62,128 nt of DNA from Desulfurellaceae bacterium bin18 (GTDB taxonomy: Bacteria > Desulfobacterota > Binatia > Bin18). The position numbers and the translations under genes are program-made. This document shows, one piece after another, positions 14,026-23,106 of the stretch. Location: positions 1 through 62,128 of the forward strand of contig MPMI01000035.1 of assembly GCA_002238415.1 (NCBI GenBank), read 5' to 3'. The first letter of the stretch is position 1, and each line of letters starts with the position of its first letter. A model generated the notes under the pieces. It saw nothing but the letters and a program-made list of their open reading frames with translations. It searched no databases and was not told the DNA's origin.

Positions 14026-15387
14026 CTACCGTTCGGACGACGGTTTCCAGCCCGGCCCTCCGGCAAAGACGACGTTGGTTCCAACCAGGGGAATACCGGT
14101 GATCATGGAGGACTCAAGCGTTAAGGCGCGCAGGTCTTCAGGCTCTAACGCATGGACGTCCGACTTCCCGCACGAGCGCGCTAACATTTGGATTTCCAGG
14201 GTTGCCGCGTTAAAGAAATTGCCAACGCGCTCGGCACCCGCGTCAATATCCAGCCGTTTCATCAGCTCTGGGTCCTGGGTCGTAATGCCGACCGGGCAGC
14301 GACCGGTATGACAGTGATGGCAGGCGTAGGGTTCGGCTCCGATGGCATGATAATCGTCCACGTATAGCGGCTTGTTACAGTTGAGGGCGATCAGAGCCGC
14401 GGTGCCCATATAAACGGCATCGGCACCGAGCGCCAGCGCTTTCGCCGCGGCGGTACCGCTGTGTATGCCGCCGGCAATAATGAGTTGGACCGTGCCGTAC
14501 AGACCGCATTCCTCCAGGGCAACGCGGGCTTCGCTCACCGCGGCCAGGGTCGGAATCCCGGTGTGGTCAAGCAGGATGTCTGGCGAGGCGCCCGTGCCGC
14601 CCTCCATCCCATCGACCACAACCACGTCGGCTCCCGCCTTGGCCGCCAACTTCACATCGTCATACACGCGCGCCGCGCCCATTTTGACAAAAATGGGAAC
14701 CTGCCAGTCGGTTGCTTCGCGCAGCTCCTCGATTTTTGTCAGCATATCGTCCGGGCCGAGCCAGTCCGGATGCCGGCACGGGCTGCGCTGGTCAACGCCC
14801 GGAGGCAGGTCTCGCAGTTCGGCGATTTCGTCCGAGACCTTGGACTCAAGCAGCAGCCCGCCCGTACCGGGCTTTGCCCCTTGTCCCACTGTCAGCTCAA
14901 TCGCATTGGCCTGCCGAAGATGGTGCACGTCGATGCCGTAGCGGCTGGGTAAGACTTCGTAGATCAGAATATCCGAATGCTCGCGCTCGGCGGCCAACAT
15001 CCCCCCATCGCCCGTTGTCGTGGATGTTCCGGCACGCGCCGCGGCTTTGGCCAGGGCGACTTTGGCGTTATAGGACAGCGCGCCATAGCTCATCCCGGTC
15101 ACCATAATGGGGATGTCGATCTCAATCGGCTTTTTGGCAAAACGGGTGCCGAGCACGGTCTTGGTCGAACATTTTTCGCGGTAGCCTTCGAGGGGCACCC
15201 GGGTGAGGGTACAGGGCACAAACGTCAAATCGTCAAAGGAGGGCAGGGGACGGTCGCGCAGGGCACTAAAGCCCCGAATACGATAACGGCCCAGGTCGGC
15301 TTTGGCCTGGATATCTTCGATAGTTTCAGGTTTCCAGGTGGTGCTGTGTCGGATAACAGGGCGCTCGCTCGTTCTACGCTCGCTCAC
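14026..15387 (-). CDS. mgsC: N-methylglutamate synthase subunit C (FMN glutamate-synthase-like)
   Basis: The 453-residue protein corresponds to the FMN-binding synthase domain of glutamate synthase. It makes N-methylglutamate from gamma-glutamylmethylamide. Visible marks are GMSYGALSYNAKVALAKAA, TVGQGAKPGTGG, the FMN phosphate site DGMEGGTGASP, LIIAGGIHSG and the iron-sulphur cluster cysteines in CHHCHTGRCPVGITTQ (about residues 355-370). Start and stop overlap mgsB by 4 nt (ATGA), indicating coupling. A role in ordinary ammonia assimilation is unlikely, because the subunits are split as MgsA, B and C next to gmaS. Confidence 0.9.
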   Translation of the reverse strand: MSERRTSERPVIRHSTTWKPETIEDIQAKADLGRYRIRGFSALRDRPLPSFDDLTFVPCTLTRVPLEGYREKCSTKTVLGTRFAKKPIEIDIPIMVTGMSYGALSYNAKVALAKAAARAGTSTTTGDGGMLAAEREHSDILIYEVLPSRYGIDVHHLRQANAIELTVGQGAKPGTGGLLLESKVSDEIAELRDLPPGVDQRSPCRHPDWLGPDDMLTKIEELREATDWQVPIFVKMGAARVYDDVKLAAKAGADVVVVDGMEGGTGASPDILLDHTGIPTLAAVSEARVALEECGLYGTVQLIIAGGIHSGTAAAKALALGADAVYMGTAALIALNCNKPLYVDDYHAIGAEPYACHHCHTGRCPVGITTQDPELMKRLDIDAGAERVGNFFNAATLEIQMLARSCGKSDVHALEPEDLRALTLESSMITGIPLVGTNVVFAGGPGWKPSSER

Positions 15388-16073
15388 AAGGCCTCCCGCC
15401 AGGTGTCAAAGTCTTTTTTGTCAAACTGCCATAAGCGTCTGCCGGAAACGATCTTTTGAAAGGACGCCGGCGCGGCAATATTGTACTGAGCCAGGGTGGT
15501 TGCCAGAAATTCCTGGTCCTGGTTCGTAACTTCCTCAATGACCGCGTCGTTGCCCAAGTCCGCGATGCGGCCACCCACAAAGATACGTCCCTCATACATG
15601 GAATCACCCAGCGCTTCGGCCGTATCGCCGCAGACAATAATGGTACCTTTCTGCATCATGAAACCGGTCATATAGCCACTATTACCCTGGACGATCATTG
15701 TCCCGCCCTTCATGGCGATACCGGCGCGTGAACTCGCACTCCCCCGGACCACAACCGTTCCACCTCGAATGGAGGCCGCAGCGCTATTGCCCGCGTTCTG
15801 GTTCACAATGACTGTGCCGTTCAGCATGCTTTCCGCCAAGCCCCAGCCGCAACTTCCCTGCACCTCAATCCGCGGCCCGTCAATAAGCCCGCCACAGTAA
15901 TAGCCCACACTGCCGCTCATGGTCAGGCTGACCTGCTGGAGAACCGCCACGCCGAGATTATGGCGTGCCTGGGGATGCTGGACGTGGATCTCGGTTTCGC
16001 CGGCCTGGATATGGTGGCGGATTTCCTGATTGATGACTCGGGAGGTTTTGCCCGTACAGTCGATGTCTTTCAC
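15384..16073 (-). CDS. mgsB: N-methylglutamate synthase subunit B (GXGXG domain)
   Basis: This 229-residue protein is the right-handed beta-helix GXGXG domain of glutamate synthase as a separate subunit. Repeated glycine turns are visible (GSVGYYCGGLIDG, GSCGWGLAESM, GGTVVVRGSASSRAGIAMKGG, GNSGYMTGFMMQKGTIIVCG). It is a structural subunit linking the amidotransferase and FMN synthase domains. It sits nine bases after mgsA and overlaps mgsC by 4 nt. Confidence 0.9.
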   Translation of the reverse strand: MKDIDCTGKTSRVINQEIRHHIQAGETEIHVQHPQARHNLGVAVLQQVSLTMSGSVGYYCGGLIDGPRIEVQGSCGWGLAESMLNGTVIVNQNAGNSAAASIRGGTVVVRGSASSRAGIAMKGGTMIVQGNSGYMTGFMMQKGTIIVCGDTAEALGDSMYEGRIFVGGRIADLGNDAVIEEVTNQDQEFLATTLAQYNIAAPASFQKIVSGRRLWQFDKKDFDTWREAL

Positions 16074-16082
16074 GATACGTCC

Positions 16083-17009
16083 TTACGAATCGACGCCATC
16101 CTCTACCGTCCAGGTCATGACGGTATTCACCCCCGGCTCCCACACCGGAAAGTCATCGCCCAGGGCGGAGCGCAGGGCCTGTTCTTCGGTGGCAATGGCG
16201 ACATAGGCCGGTGTGTCAGTCACCACCAGGGGTTTGAAGGCAAACGGGTCTTTGACATAGCCCAGACTGTCCGCGCTTGCGGCCAGATAACTGAACGCTC
16301 CGTCAAAATCGGTCAGCGAGGTCTGGAGCGCATCCGCAAAGCTGGCGCCCTGCGCCATACGGTCGGCGAGATACAGGCCGATGATTTCCGAGTCGTTCCC
16401 CGTGTAAAAACGATGTCCCTGCTGTTCATAGATGCGCCGCATCTTGTGATAATTGGTGATATGCCCGTTATGGACGACGGCAACGTCGGCGCGGCCATGC
16501 GCCCAAAAGGGCTGAGAATGGCTGAGGTCAACGCGACTCTCCGTAGACATGCGGGTATGGCCAATGCCATGCGTGCCGACATACGACGAGACCGCGTAGG
16601 TAGCTTCAAGATTTGCCGGAGAACCAACCTGTTTGACCAACTCAAGGCGGCTGCCCAGGCTGACGACTTCGATGCTGCTATCCACCGCTTCAATGGCCCG
16701 TTCCAGAGATTCCGGGCTCTCCGGAGGCGTGACGACCAAACGCAGAGACGGACCCTGGAGGTCCACCGTAGACACCGAAACGAGACTTTTGACTCGCTCG
16801 ACAACCACGTCCGCCAGGGTCTCGAACGGCCCGTGCTCGCCCAGCTTGATCCGCAGGACGCAGGCGTCTACGCCACGGTCTGCATAGACGGCAACTCCGC
16901 TCGAATCCGGACCACGGCGGTCGAGGGCGGACAACATGTCGAGCAAGGTTTGCCCCACCGCTGCCTGGCGATTGCCGCTTTTGTCTAGGAATCCGACGAT
17001 GCCACACAT
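16083..17009 (-). CDS. mgsA: N-methylglutamate synthase subunit A (class II glutamine amidotransferase)
   Basis: The 308-residue Ntn-type amidotransferase begins MCGIVGFLDKSG, with Cys2 as the nucleophile after Met removal. It later shows GIGHTRMSTESRVDLSHSQPF and VVHNGHITNYHKMR, the substrate-site motifs of PurF/GlxB-type domains, and GNDSEIIGLYLAD. It releases the methylamine group from gamma-glutamylmethylamide for transfer by MgsC. It is the first gene of the operon and is preceded by a good sigma-70-like promoter. The length matches GlxB/MgsA proteins. Confidence 0.9.
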   Translation of the reverse strand: MCGIVGFLDKSGNRQAAVGQTLLDMLSALDRRGPDSSGVAVYADRGVDACVLRIKLGEHGPFETLADVVVERVKSLVSVSTVDLQGPSLRLVVTPPESPESLERAIEAVDSSIEVVSLGSRLELVKQVGSPANLEATYAVSSYVGTHGIGHTRMSTESRVDLSHSQPFWAHGRADVAVVHNGHITNYHKMRRIYEQQGHRFYTGNDSEIIGLYLADRMAQGASFADALQTSLTDFDGAFSYLAASADSLGYVKDPFAFKPLVVTDTPAYVAIATEEQALRSALGDDFPVWEPGVNTVMTWTVEDGVDS

Positions 17010-17063
17010 AATCTTTTCTCGTTCGGTTTGTCGTCAGTATTCAGGACAACGACGCTTTGGAAG

Positions 17064-17093
17064 TGTATACGGCTTACCGGCGCAGGGTGTCAA
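17064..17093 (-). promoter_or_regulatory. Sigma-70-like promoter of the NMG operon
   Basis: Reading the minus strand, a perfect TTGACA (-35, 17093-17088) is followed after 18 bases by TATACA (-10, 17069-17064), 55 bases upstream of the mgsA ATG. No other gene on this strand lies between it and mgsA, and the genes downstream are spaced by at most 11 bases. One promoter could therefore drive all eight. Confidence 0.65.
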
Positions 17094-17202
17094 GTTTGAA
17101 AACCGCCGTGACGCTGTACGCACATGGCCGGCTCGACCTGATAGGGAGTTTTCGACCCTGCCGAACTGCTGACATCGCTTAATGCCGAATCTTGCGCTCG
17201 GC

Positions 17203-18192
17203 CTATTGCATGAAATTCAGCGGGCTGCCGGCGATGAAGGGTTGCAGGTTGCGACGATATTCCTCCGGTTTGGCGACCTCTTCTATTAGCCATTCAATAT
17301 CCCGTTCGTAAAAATACGACATCAGCGTAAACAGAGTATTATAGGCATCGACATATCGGTTACACACATAGGCAACCGTCTCCGCCCCGCGGCGTTCGAC
17401 TGGGGCGTAGTGGGTGATCAGGTCGGCATCGCTCAGCGCCCGCGGGGTATCATCGTCGACAAAGCGCCGATTCTCCTGCTCCATGTCGGTCACCAAATCA
17501 TTCGCCTCGTGGCATAGATCGAGCTCGACCGTGACCGGTAGGGCAATATCCAGCGTTGGTGGTTTCCGCTTGGCAAAGCGTTGCAGAGCGCGTCGCGCGC
17601 CCTCGCGAATACGGGCGTGGCTCTCGCTCAGGGGAAGATGCTGGCCCTTGAAATAACCGAGCGATTTTTTGACCTCGACATACTCGATGTCGCCGAGCAG
17701 CGGACGGGCCTGCTCAATGGTTTTGTCGTCACCGGACAGCATCAGAATAGGCACGCCGAAGCTGCTGACCAAAAAGCCGTTCAGACCATACTCCCCAACC
17801 GACAGGCCGTTTATCCGCACATCCCGAAAGGCCGGAATCCAGGTGTGGCTGAGGATACCATCCGGCGTCCCGGCTTTTGAGTGATAGCCAATAAACAGCG
17901 CCCCATCAAAGCCGGGATTAAAGCCCTTGAACTGGCATAAATTGCGCTTCATCCCGGACTTCAGGCTGGCTTTGCGATGCACATCCTTGGGGCGGATATT
18001 GCACATATAGCCGTGTGAATCCGAGACCACGATGTCGGACGCGCCCCCTTCGATCGCACCCTGAACGGCCGCATTCACGTCCCCGGCCATGATCTGTCGA
18101 AAAGTGTGATAGCCCGGTAAGCCCTGAAAGACCTCCTCCACGGTTTCCACTCCAGAGATGCCTTCCATATCCACCGATATGAAAATTCGCAT
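17203..18192 (-). CDS. M55 family D-aminopeptidase (DppA-like)
   Basis: The 329-residue protein matches the zinc-dependent D-aminopeptidase DppA family. It opens MRIFISVDMEGISGVE with metal-binding Asp and Glu, has the DSHG motif (about residue 60), GYHSKAG near residue 103 with the active-site His, and SHTW downstream. The family removes N-terminal D-amino acids from peptides, classically after peptidoglycan-peptide uptake. AGGAG precedes the ATG. It lies about 190 bases downstream of nothing on its strand except the NMG promoter region, so it probably forms its own unit with the deacetylase gene upstream. It fits the D-amino-acid theme seen in two D-aminoacylase genes elsewhere in the window. 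Confidence 0.88.
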   Translation of the reverse strand: MRIFISVDMEGISGVETVEEVFQGLPGYHTFRQIMAGDVNAAVQGAIEGGASDIVVSDSHGYMCNIRPKDVHRKASLKSGMKRNLCQFKGFNPGFDGALFIGYHSKAGTPDGILSHTWIPAFRDVRINGLSVGEYGLNGFLVSSFGVPILMLSGDDKTIEQARPLLGDIEYVEVKKSLGYFKGQHLPLSESHARIREGARRALQRFAKRKPPTLDIALPVTVELDLCHEANDLVTDMEQENRRFVDDDTPRALSDADLITHYAPVERRGAETVAYVCNRYVDAYNTLFTLMSYFYERDIEWLIEEVAKPEEYRRNLQPFIAGSPLNFMQ

Positions 18193-18210
18193 AAGATCTC
18201 CTCTTGTTTC

Positions 18211-18243
18211 CCTCTCCCCCTGGGGGAAGGCTCGACTGAGGGT
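18211..18243. repeat. Partial dispersed GC-rich palindrome
   Basis: A short CCCTCTCCCCCTGGGGGAAGG element lies between two minus-strand genes. It resembles half of the larger intergenic repeats near 45286 and 45855. Its function is unknown. Confidence 0.35.
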
Positions 18244-18263
18244 TACTCCAATCTTCCGATCCG

Positions 18264-19172
18264 CTAATCCTGCCAGGCTGCGGCCGCCTCGCGCATGGTT
18301 GTGAACCAGACCCCGGGCTTGGCGTAGACGTGTTGGATCACGCTTTCCAGCCAGGCCGGCTTAAAATCCCGCCCGCAGCACTGCGGGTGGAGAATGGTAT
18401 TCCATATCCCACCCGGGACGTGTTCATAACAATAGTCGAAACTCGACGTGAAAATTTCCTTCGACTGGGAAGGGGTGTGGAAAGGGGCCGGATTGAACCA
18501 GGGATTTTTGGGATCGAGATAATAGCCCATGAATTCGAACTGGGCGAAGTCATTGGTATCCCAGTGCAGGGGAATCTCAAGGAGTTCCGAAGGCTGCCCC
18601 CAGGTGACCTCAAAAGGCTCCTCGGTCTGGATCGTATCGCCAATCCGCAGCCGATAGGGCAAAAAATCATGGCCCTGCAAACTGCTGTCATAGACAAAAC
18701 CCAGGTCGATCAGATGCTGTGGCACGTGCTCGCCCAACCAGTCTCCAATGGGCGAGCGGAACCCGATGGGCCGTTCGCCCACGGTTTTTTCCAACAGCTC
18801 AATCTGTTGTTCGAGATAGATGCGTTGCTTTTCCGGCGAGGCCGGCTCAACCCCGCTCATGGCCAGACCAACCTCGGAGGGTTGGTGGTACATGCTATGG
18901 GCCGCAATTTCGTGGCCCCGACGATGCGCCTCCTGTACCACATCCCGAAAAAGTTTGGCGCTGTGACCGGGAGTAAAGAAGGTGGCTTTGATGGAATATT
19001 TATCGAGGATGTCCAGGATACGCGGCATAGCCACCCGAGGACCGAATTCTCCGCGCGACAGGGGATTGGCGGTCGGAGAGCGGAAAAACCCCAGCCATAA
19101 GGCCATGGCGTCGATATCAAAACAAAAACAGCAGGCCATTTTTTTGCCGTCCGGCATCTGTACCTTGCCCAT
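18264..19172 (-). CDS. Polysaccharide-deacetylase-fold hydrolase (PuuE/PgdA-like)
   Basis: This 302-residue NodB-fold protein has the metal Asp motif FCFDIDAMALW, RGEFGPRVAMPRILDIL, the His pair motif HEIAAHSMYHQP and GFRSPIGDW, and ends with LHPQCCGRD. The whole pattern (FDFD, RGEFG) is that of the intracellular PgdA/allantoinase PuuE/cyclic-imide hydrolase group rather than secreted chitin deacetylases. There is no signal peptide. AAGGAGG precedes the ATG. In a window full of hydantoin and amide hydrolases, a cyclic imide or ureide substrate is a reasonable guess, but it cannot be proven from sequence. Confidence 0.82.
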   Translation of the reverse strand: MGKVQMPDGKKMACCFCFDIDAMALWLGFFRSPTANPLSRGEFGPRVAMPRILDILDKYSIKATFFTPGHSAKLFRDVVQEAHRRGHEIAAHSMYHQPSEVGLAMSGVEPASPEKQRIYLEQQIELLEKTVGERPIGFRSPIGDWLGEHVPQHLIDLGFVYDSSLQGHDFLPYRLRIGDTIQTEEPFEVTWGQPSELLEIPLHWDTNDFAQFEFMGYYLDPKNPWFNPAPFHTPSQSKEIFTSSFDYCYEHVPGGIWNTILHPQCCGRDFKPAWLESVIQHVYAKPGVWFTTMREAAAAWQD

Positions 19173-19348
19173 AGACCCTCCTTAGTCCGAGCGTTGAGAC
19201 TGCTTTGTCGTGTGGTATGTGCTGGCGCGTGATACGTCTCCTGGTCTGACCCTCCCTCATTGCGCGTTTCGACTCGTTTTCTTCTACTCAACCTGAAAAG
19301 AGGAAGGCAAGAGCGAGCGCTATAATTTTTTTCGTGAAGTCGTGCCGG

Positions 19349-20410
19349 TTAACGAAAATGAGGCATGACTTTTTCCGCAAACAGGCGCATCGAGCGTTCA
19401 ACCCGGTCCTGCGGCAGCCCTCCGAAATTCATCCAGCACAGCAACTCTCCCACCCCGGCCGCTTCCATTTCACGCACCCGGTCTACAATCCGCTCGGGCG
19501 AGCCGAACAGCACGGTCTCTGCCACAAGCTGCTCCCAGGTGATGGTGGTCAAACGGTCGGCCAGAGCGCGAAACTGAGGCTGAAGGGTAGGGGGGGCGGC
19601 CTCGATATGCTCGGGGACGAGAAAGCGGGCCAGCGCCTGTTGATACCACAGCTCGGCCGCCTGGGCTTCGCGTAGGGCCTGAGCGTCGGTTGGCGCGACA
19701 TAGATATGGCGCGATACCCCCCACGACTGGAGCGCCGCTTGTACGGCGGCCTCGGAGCGCCCGGCTTCACTCAGGGCAGCAGTATAGATATCCCGATTGT
19801 GTTCGATTTGGCTGAACGGACCGAACAGAATGGAATTCAACATGGACCAGCCGCTCCTGGCCGCCAGTTGGATAGTCTCGGGACTGACGCAGACGAGCGA
19901 CAGCGGAGGATGGGGTTTCTGGTGAGGCTTGGGAATGACCGGGATGTCGTCAAAGGTAAAAAACTTGCCATGGTAGGAGACGCGCTCCTGGGTCCAGGCC
20001 TGAATCATAACGGCCAGGGTTTCGCTAAAGCGCTCGCGGTTTTCTATCTGTGGAACCCGGTAGCCGACAAACTCGATGGGCCGATTGCCCCGACCCACCC
20101 CGACGCGCAACCGGCCGCGGCTGAGGATATCGACAAAGGCAATTTCTTCGGCCAGACGAATGGGATCATGAAAGGGCAGGATGACCGCGGCCAGCCCGAT
20201 GCTGAGACGCTCGGTCCGCGCGGCAATCGCCGCAGCCAGCGCCATGGGGCTGGTTGAAATGCCATACTCAATAAAGTGATGCTCGGTCAGCCAGACGCTG
20301 TCGTAGCCGAGTTCTTCGCTGAGCAGGATCTGGGAAAATTCCCGATGAATGACCTCTTCGTGGGAGGCGTCCGGGGGAGCCTGAAGAAAATAATACGTAC
20401 CAAAGCGCAT
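19349..20410 (-). CDS. LLM-class flavin-dependent oxidoreductase (luciferase-like)
   Basis: The 353-residue TIM-barrel protein belongs to the bacterial luciferase-like family, which uses reduced FMN (or F420 in some branches) for mono-oxygenation or hydride transfer. Typical stretches are SEELGYDSVWLTEHHFIEYG near the start, LSIGLAAVILPFHDPIRLAEEIAFVDILSRGRLRVGVGRG and PPLSLVCVSPETIQLAARSG. A late segment, ERIVDRVREMEAAGVGELLCWMNFGGLPQDRVERSMRLFAEKVMPHFR, is typical of this group. The substrate is unknown. It is the first gene of a minus-strand pair-free unit, with the amidase gene upstream on the same strand. Confidence 0.87.
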   Translation of the reverse strand: MRFGTYYFLQAPPDASHEEVIHREFSQILLSEELGYDSVWLTEHHFIEYGISTSPMALAAAIAARTERLSIGLAAVILPFHDPIRLAEEIAFVDILSRGRLRVGVGRGNRPIEFVGYRVPQIENRERFSETLAVMIQAWTQERVSYHGKFFTFDDIPVIPKPHQKPHPPLSLVCVSPETIQLAARSGWSMLNSILFGPFSQIEHNRDIYTAALSEAGRSEAAVQAALQSWGVSRHIYVAPTDAQALREAQAAELWYQQALARFLVPEHIEAAPPTLQPQFRALADRLTTITWEQLVAETVLFGSPERIVDRVREMEAAGVGELLCWMNFGGLPQDRVERSMRLFAEKVMPHFR

Positions 20411-20491
20411 TGAGTTGTCCTTCGGCGATGTCAGAAAAGAAAAAGCCTGTTTTTCCTCTTATTCATTCTCGGTTTCATACCGAAATATCCT

Positions 20492-21667
20492 TCACGATCT
20501 ATGGGACAAACTTGCTGCAAGCTGTAACAGCGACATATCCGCCCCGCATGGCCCAATGAGGGATAAGCCAATCGGGCAACAATCAAGACTACCCAGTGGA
20601 AGGTTGACTTGAGGCAGACGGGCCAGGCCAGCGATGCATAAGAGACTCAACGCCTGAGCCCGAAACGCCTCCAACTCATCCGCAGGCGTGTTCCGAAGCG
20701 GGGCAATGCCAGGTGCGGTGGGGAGACATAAGACGGTATCTTCTCCGAGTACCGCCTCCATACGAGTTGCGACCTGCTCTCGTTTTTCCTTGGCTCTGTC
20801 CACAGCCGCTTGCGGAATTGTTGCCGTCCACTCGAAACGTTCACGAATACCCGGCCCGAAGGCGGGTTGAACCTCTCGAATCCAAGCGCCGTGATTGGCC
20901 CAGATCTCTGCACCCTGAAGGACACGGAAAAGCTGCATCCATTCCGAGAGTCCTTCAGGGCTGACCGTTACGGGCCGGACCGGACCGGCCGCCGTGCTGA
21001 TCCTGTTGAGTGCGGGTTGGAGCGCTGCGGTAACGGCGTCGCCTGCTAGAGTAAATGCGTCTGAAGCCAAGAGCAGTTGGCGTGGAGGCCGAGCGTCGGT
21101 CTGAGCGTCCAGGAGCACACGTCCGACCTTTTCCAAGAGTCTGGCGTCTCGGGCAAACCAACCAACGGTGTCAAAGCTTGATGCGAGTGGGACTATCCCG
21201 TCGAGCGGAATACGCCCGTGGGTCGGTCGAAAACCAAATATCCCAGCGTAGCTGGCCGGTAAACGCACCGAACCACCACAATCAGTTCCAATGGCAAAAT
21301 CCACCAGACCACCGGCTACCGCAGCCGCCGAGCCACTGGAAGATCCGCCTGGGATACGGCCCACTGCGTTTGTATTCACTGGCGTGCCGTAGTGAACATT
21401 TTCACCATTGAGGCTGTAAGCCAGTTCATCTGTGTGCGTTTTGCCCACAATATGGGCGCCAGCATCAAGTAAACGTTGCACCGCAGGAGCGGTTGTCTCG
21501 GCTGCGGAATGGGTGCGTAGCCAGTCTGGATTGCCGGCTCCCGTTCGGTGCCCTTTGATATGGAAGACGTCTTTTACCGCAAGAGACAGACCCGCGAGCG
21601 GCCCTGTCTCTGAACCGATACGCGTGACGTGGGTGTGACGACAGAATGCGCCTAAGGGGTCGTGCAT
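20492..21667 (-). CDS. Amidase signature family hydrolase
   Basis: The enzyme (about 391 residues) hydrolyses an amide with a Ser-cisSer-Lys triad. The Lys is in LAVKDVF, the signature loop is GGSSSGSAAAVAGG, and the nucleophile region is IGTDCGGSVRLPASYAGIFGFRPTHGRI. I chose the ATG at 21667 because MHDPLGAF is a common start in this subfamily (AtzE/biuret-hydrolase-like); it lies seven bases after the stop of the upstream amidohydrolase gene. The tight pairing with a deaminase-like amidohydrolase suggests sequential steps in breaking down a nitrogen heterocycle or its ureide product. The exact substrate is unknown. Confidence 0.88.
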   Translation of the reverse strand: MHDPLGAFCRHTHVTRIGSETGPLAGLSLAVKDVFHIKGHRTGAGNPDWLRTHSAAETTAPAVQRLLDAGAHIVGKTHTDELAYSLNGENVHYGTPVNTNAVGRIPGGSSSGSAAAVAGGLVDFAIGTDCGGSVRLPASYAGIFGFRPTHGRIPLDGIVPLASSFDTVGWFARDARLLEKVGRVLLDAQTDARPPRQLLLASDAFTLAGDAVTAALQPALNRISTAAGPVRPVTVSPEGLSEWMQLFRVLQGAEIWANHGAWIREVQPAFGPGIRERFEWTATIPQAAVDRAKEKREQVATRMEAVLGEDTVLCLPTAPGIAPLRNTPADELEAFRAQALSLLCIAGLARLPQVNLPLGSLDCCPIGLSLIGPCGADMSLLQLAASLSHRS

Positions 21668-21674
21668 TGCGGAC

Positions 21675-22901
21675 TCAAGGCCGGTGCAGTTCTGCCGGTT
21701 TTCTGGTGAATGTCTGCCGGCCACGTTTGAAACCGTACAGAGGGACGGCCACTTCTGCTACAGCGGCTTCAGGAGCCGCACAGTCCAGGACAACCAGATC
21801 GGCTGCTTTTCCTACCTCCACGCCATAGTCTGCGAGTCCCAGTATTTGGGCCGAACATTGCGTGACCATAGCAAAGCAGGCTCGAACTTCCTCTTGCTTA
21901 TCCACCTGGCAGATATTGGCATACAGGTTGGCCATGCGAATCAACGAACAGTCTCCAAACGGCGTGAAGGGATTGAGAACATTATTGGTCGAGAGGGAAC
22001 AGGTCACGCCTTGCTGTATGAGTTTATGCACCGGGGTAACGCCACGAATGATATTGTGGTCCTGGTGACGACCCATCAGATACAGATCGGTTGATGGCAG
22101 CACAGTGACCGCTACGCCAACATTTGCCAAGCGTTGAGCGATGGCGGAAAATCGTTCTGGAGCAATTGTTGACAGTTTGGTCACATGGCCGACTGTGACC
22201 CGGTCCCCATAGCCGAACCTTTCCGTGAGATCGCACACATACTCAATATCCATCTCGTCCGCGGTATGGCCGAAGTCTAAATGCATATCGATAGCAACGT
22301 TGAACTCACGCGCCAGTTCAAAGATGCGATCTATCTGACCGTGTGGATCGGTGTCCGTGTAAGGGGCGGCACCAATAACGCTCGCGCCCCGATTGAGTGC
22401 GGCAACTAAAAGTTCATCGGTCCCTGGATTGTTGAGCAATCCTTCTTGCGGAAAGACACACACCTCAAGGTCCAGCGCCCATTTATATTCCTGGATGAGG
22501 GGGAGCACGCCGTCGAGGCCACGCAGCCCTATACCAGGGTCAACCTCGAGATGAGTGCGTATATGGGTGGTACCGTGCAGTATGCATTTTTCCAAGGTGC
22601 GGGCTGCCCGCTGATGTACGTCTTCCGCCGTGAATGCCTGTTTGGCAGCCGTGACTTGGACCAGGACTTCCTCCAGATTCCCTTCGGCCGACTGGCAGCG
22701 ATCCAGAATGCAGGACTTGTCCAAATGAATATGGGTTTCAATGAAACCAGGTGCGACCAAACGACCCCACAGGTCAAGCTCACGCCCTTCGGCTGACAGA
22801 TTGGATTCTATGGCTGTGATGCGGCCATCCTGGACACCAATATCAACGGTCGTTTGCTCATCCTGTCCGGCAATGCGTCCATTTCTGAGAATAAGGTCCA
22901 T
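21675..22901 (-). CDS. Cytosine/creatinine-deaminase-like amidohydrolase
   Basis: The 408-residue protein belongs to the CodA/AtzC branch of the amidohydrolase superfamily. It shows VAPGFIETHIHLDKS with metal His57 and His59, then VCVFPQEGLLNNPGT, MHLDFGHTADE and TVGHVTKLS. Family members deaminate cytosine, creatinine or triazine intermediates. The late motif where the family usually has a metal-binding or catalytic Asp reads STNNVLNPFTPFGD, with Asn in place of that Asp, so chemistry may differ. GGGAGG precedes the ATG. The next gene is an amidase seven bases downstream, and a transporter gene is divergent on the other strand. Confidence 0.82.
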   Translation of the reverse strand: MDLILRNGRIAGQDEQTTVDIGVQDGRITAIESNLSAEGRELDLWGRLVAPGFIETHIHLDKSCILDRCQSAEGNLEEVLVQVTAAKQAFTAEDVHQRAARTLEKCILHGTTHIRTHLEVDPGIGLRGLDGVLPLIQEYKWALDLEVCVFPQEGLLNNPGTDELLVAALNRGASVIGAAPYTDTDPHGQIDRIFELAREFNVAIDMHLDFGHTADEMDIEYVCDLTERFGYGDRVTVGHVTKLSTIAPERFSAIAQRLANVGVAVTVLPSTDLYLMGRHQDHNIIRGVTPVHKLIQQGVTCSLSTNNVLNPFTPFGDCSLIRMANLYANICQVDKQEEVRACFAMVTQCSAQILGLADYGVEVGKAADLVVLDCAAPEAAVAEVAVPLYGFKRGRQTFTRKPAELHRP

Positions 22902-23106
22902 GCTGGCCTCCCTTTCCCCTCGTGCTTCCCGTCGTACGGTTTCACCTAACGGTCGAGCCGAACCTGCTCTTACTTATAGGGAGAGGACGAATTTTACGAA
23001 ATATATACCCTTCGGTCCTCACTGACGACCGCCCACAAAAAATGGCGTGGCTAGTTGTCCTTCTGAACCATCCCCCCTACAATCCCCCGACCATAAGGAG
23101 GGCGGC

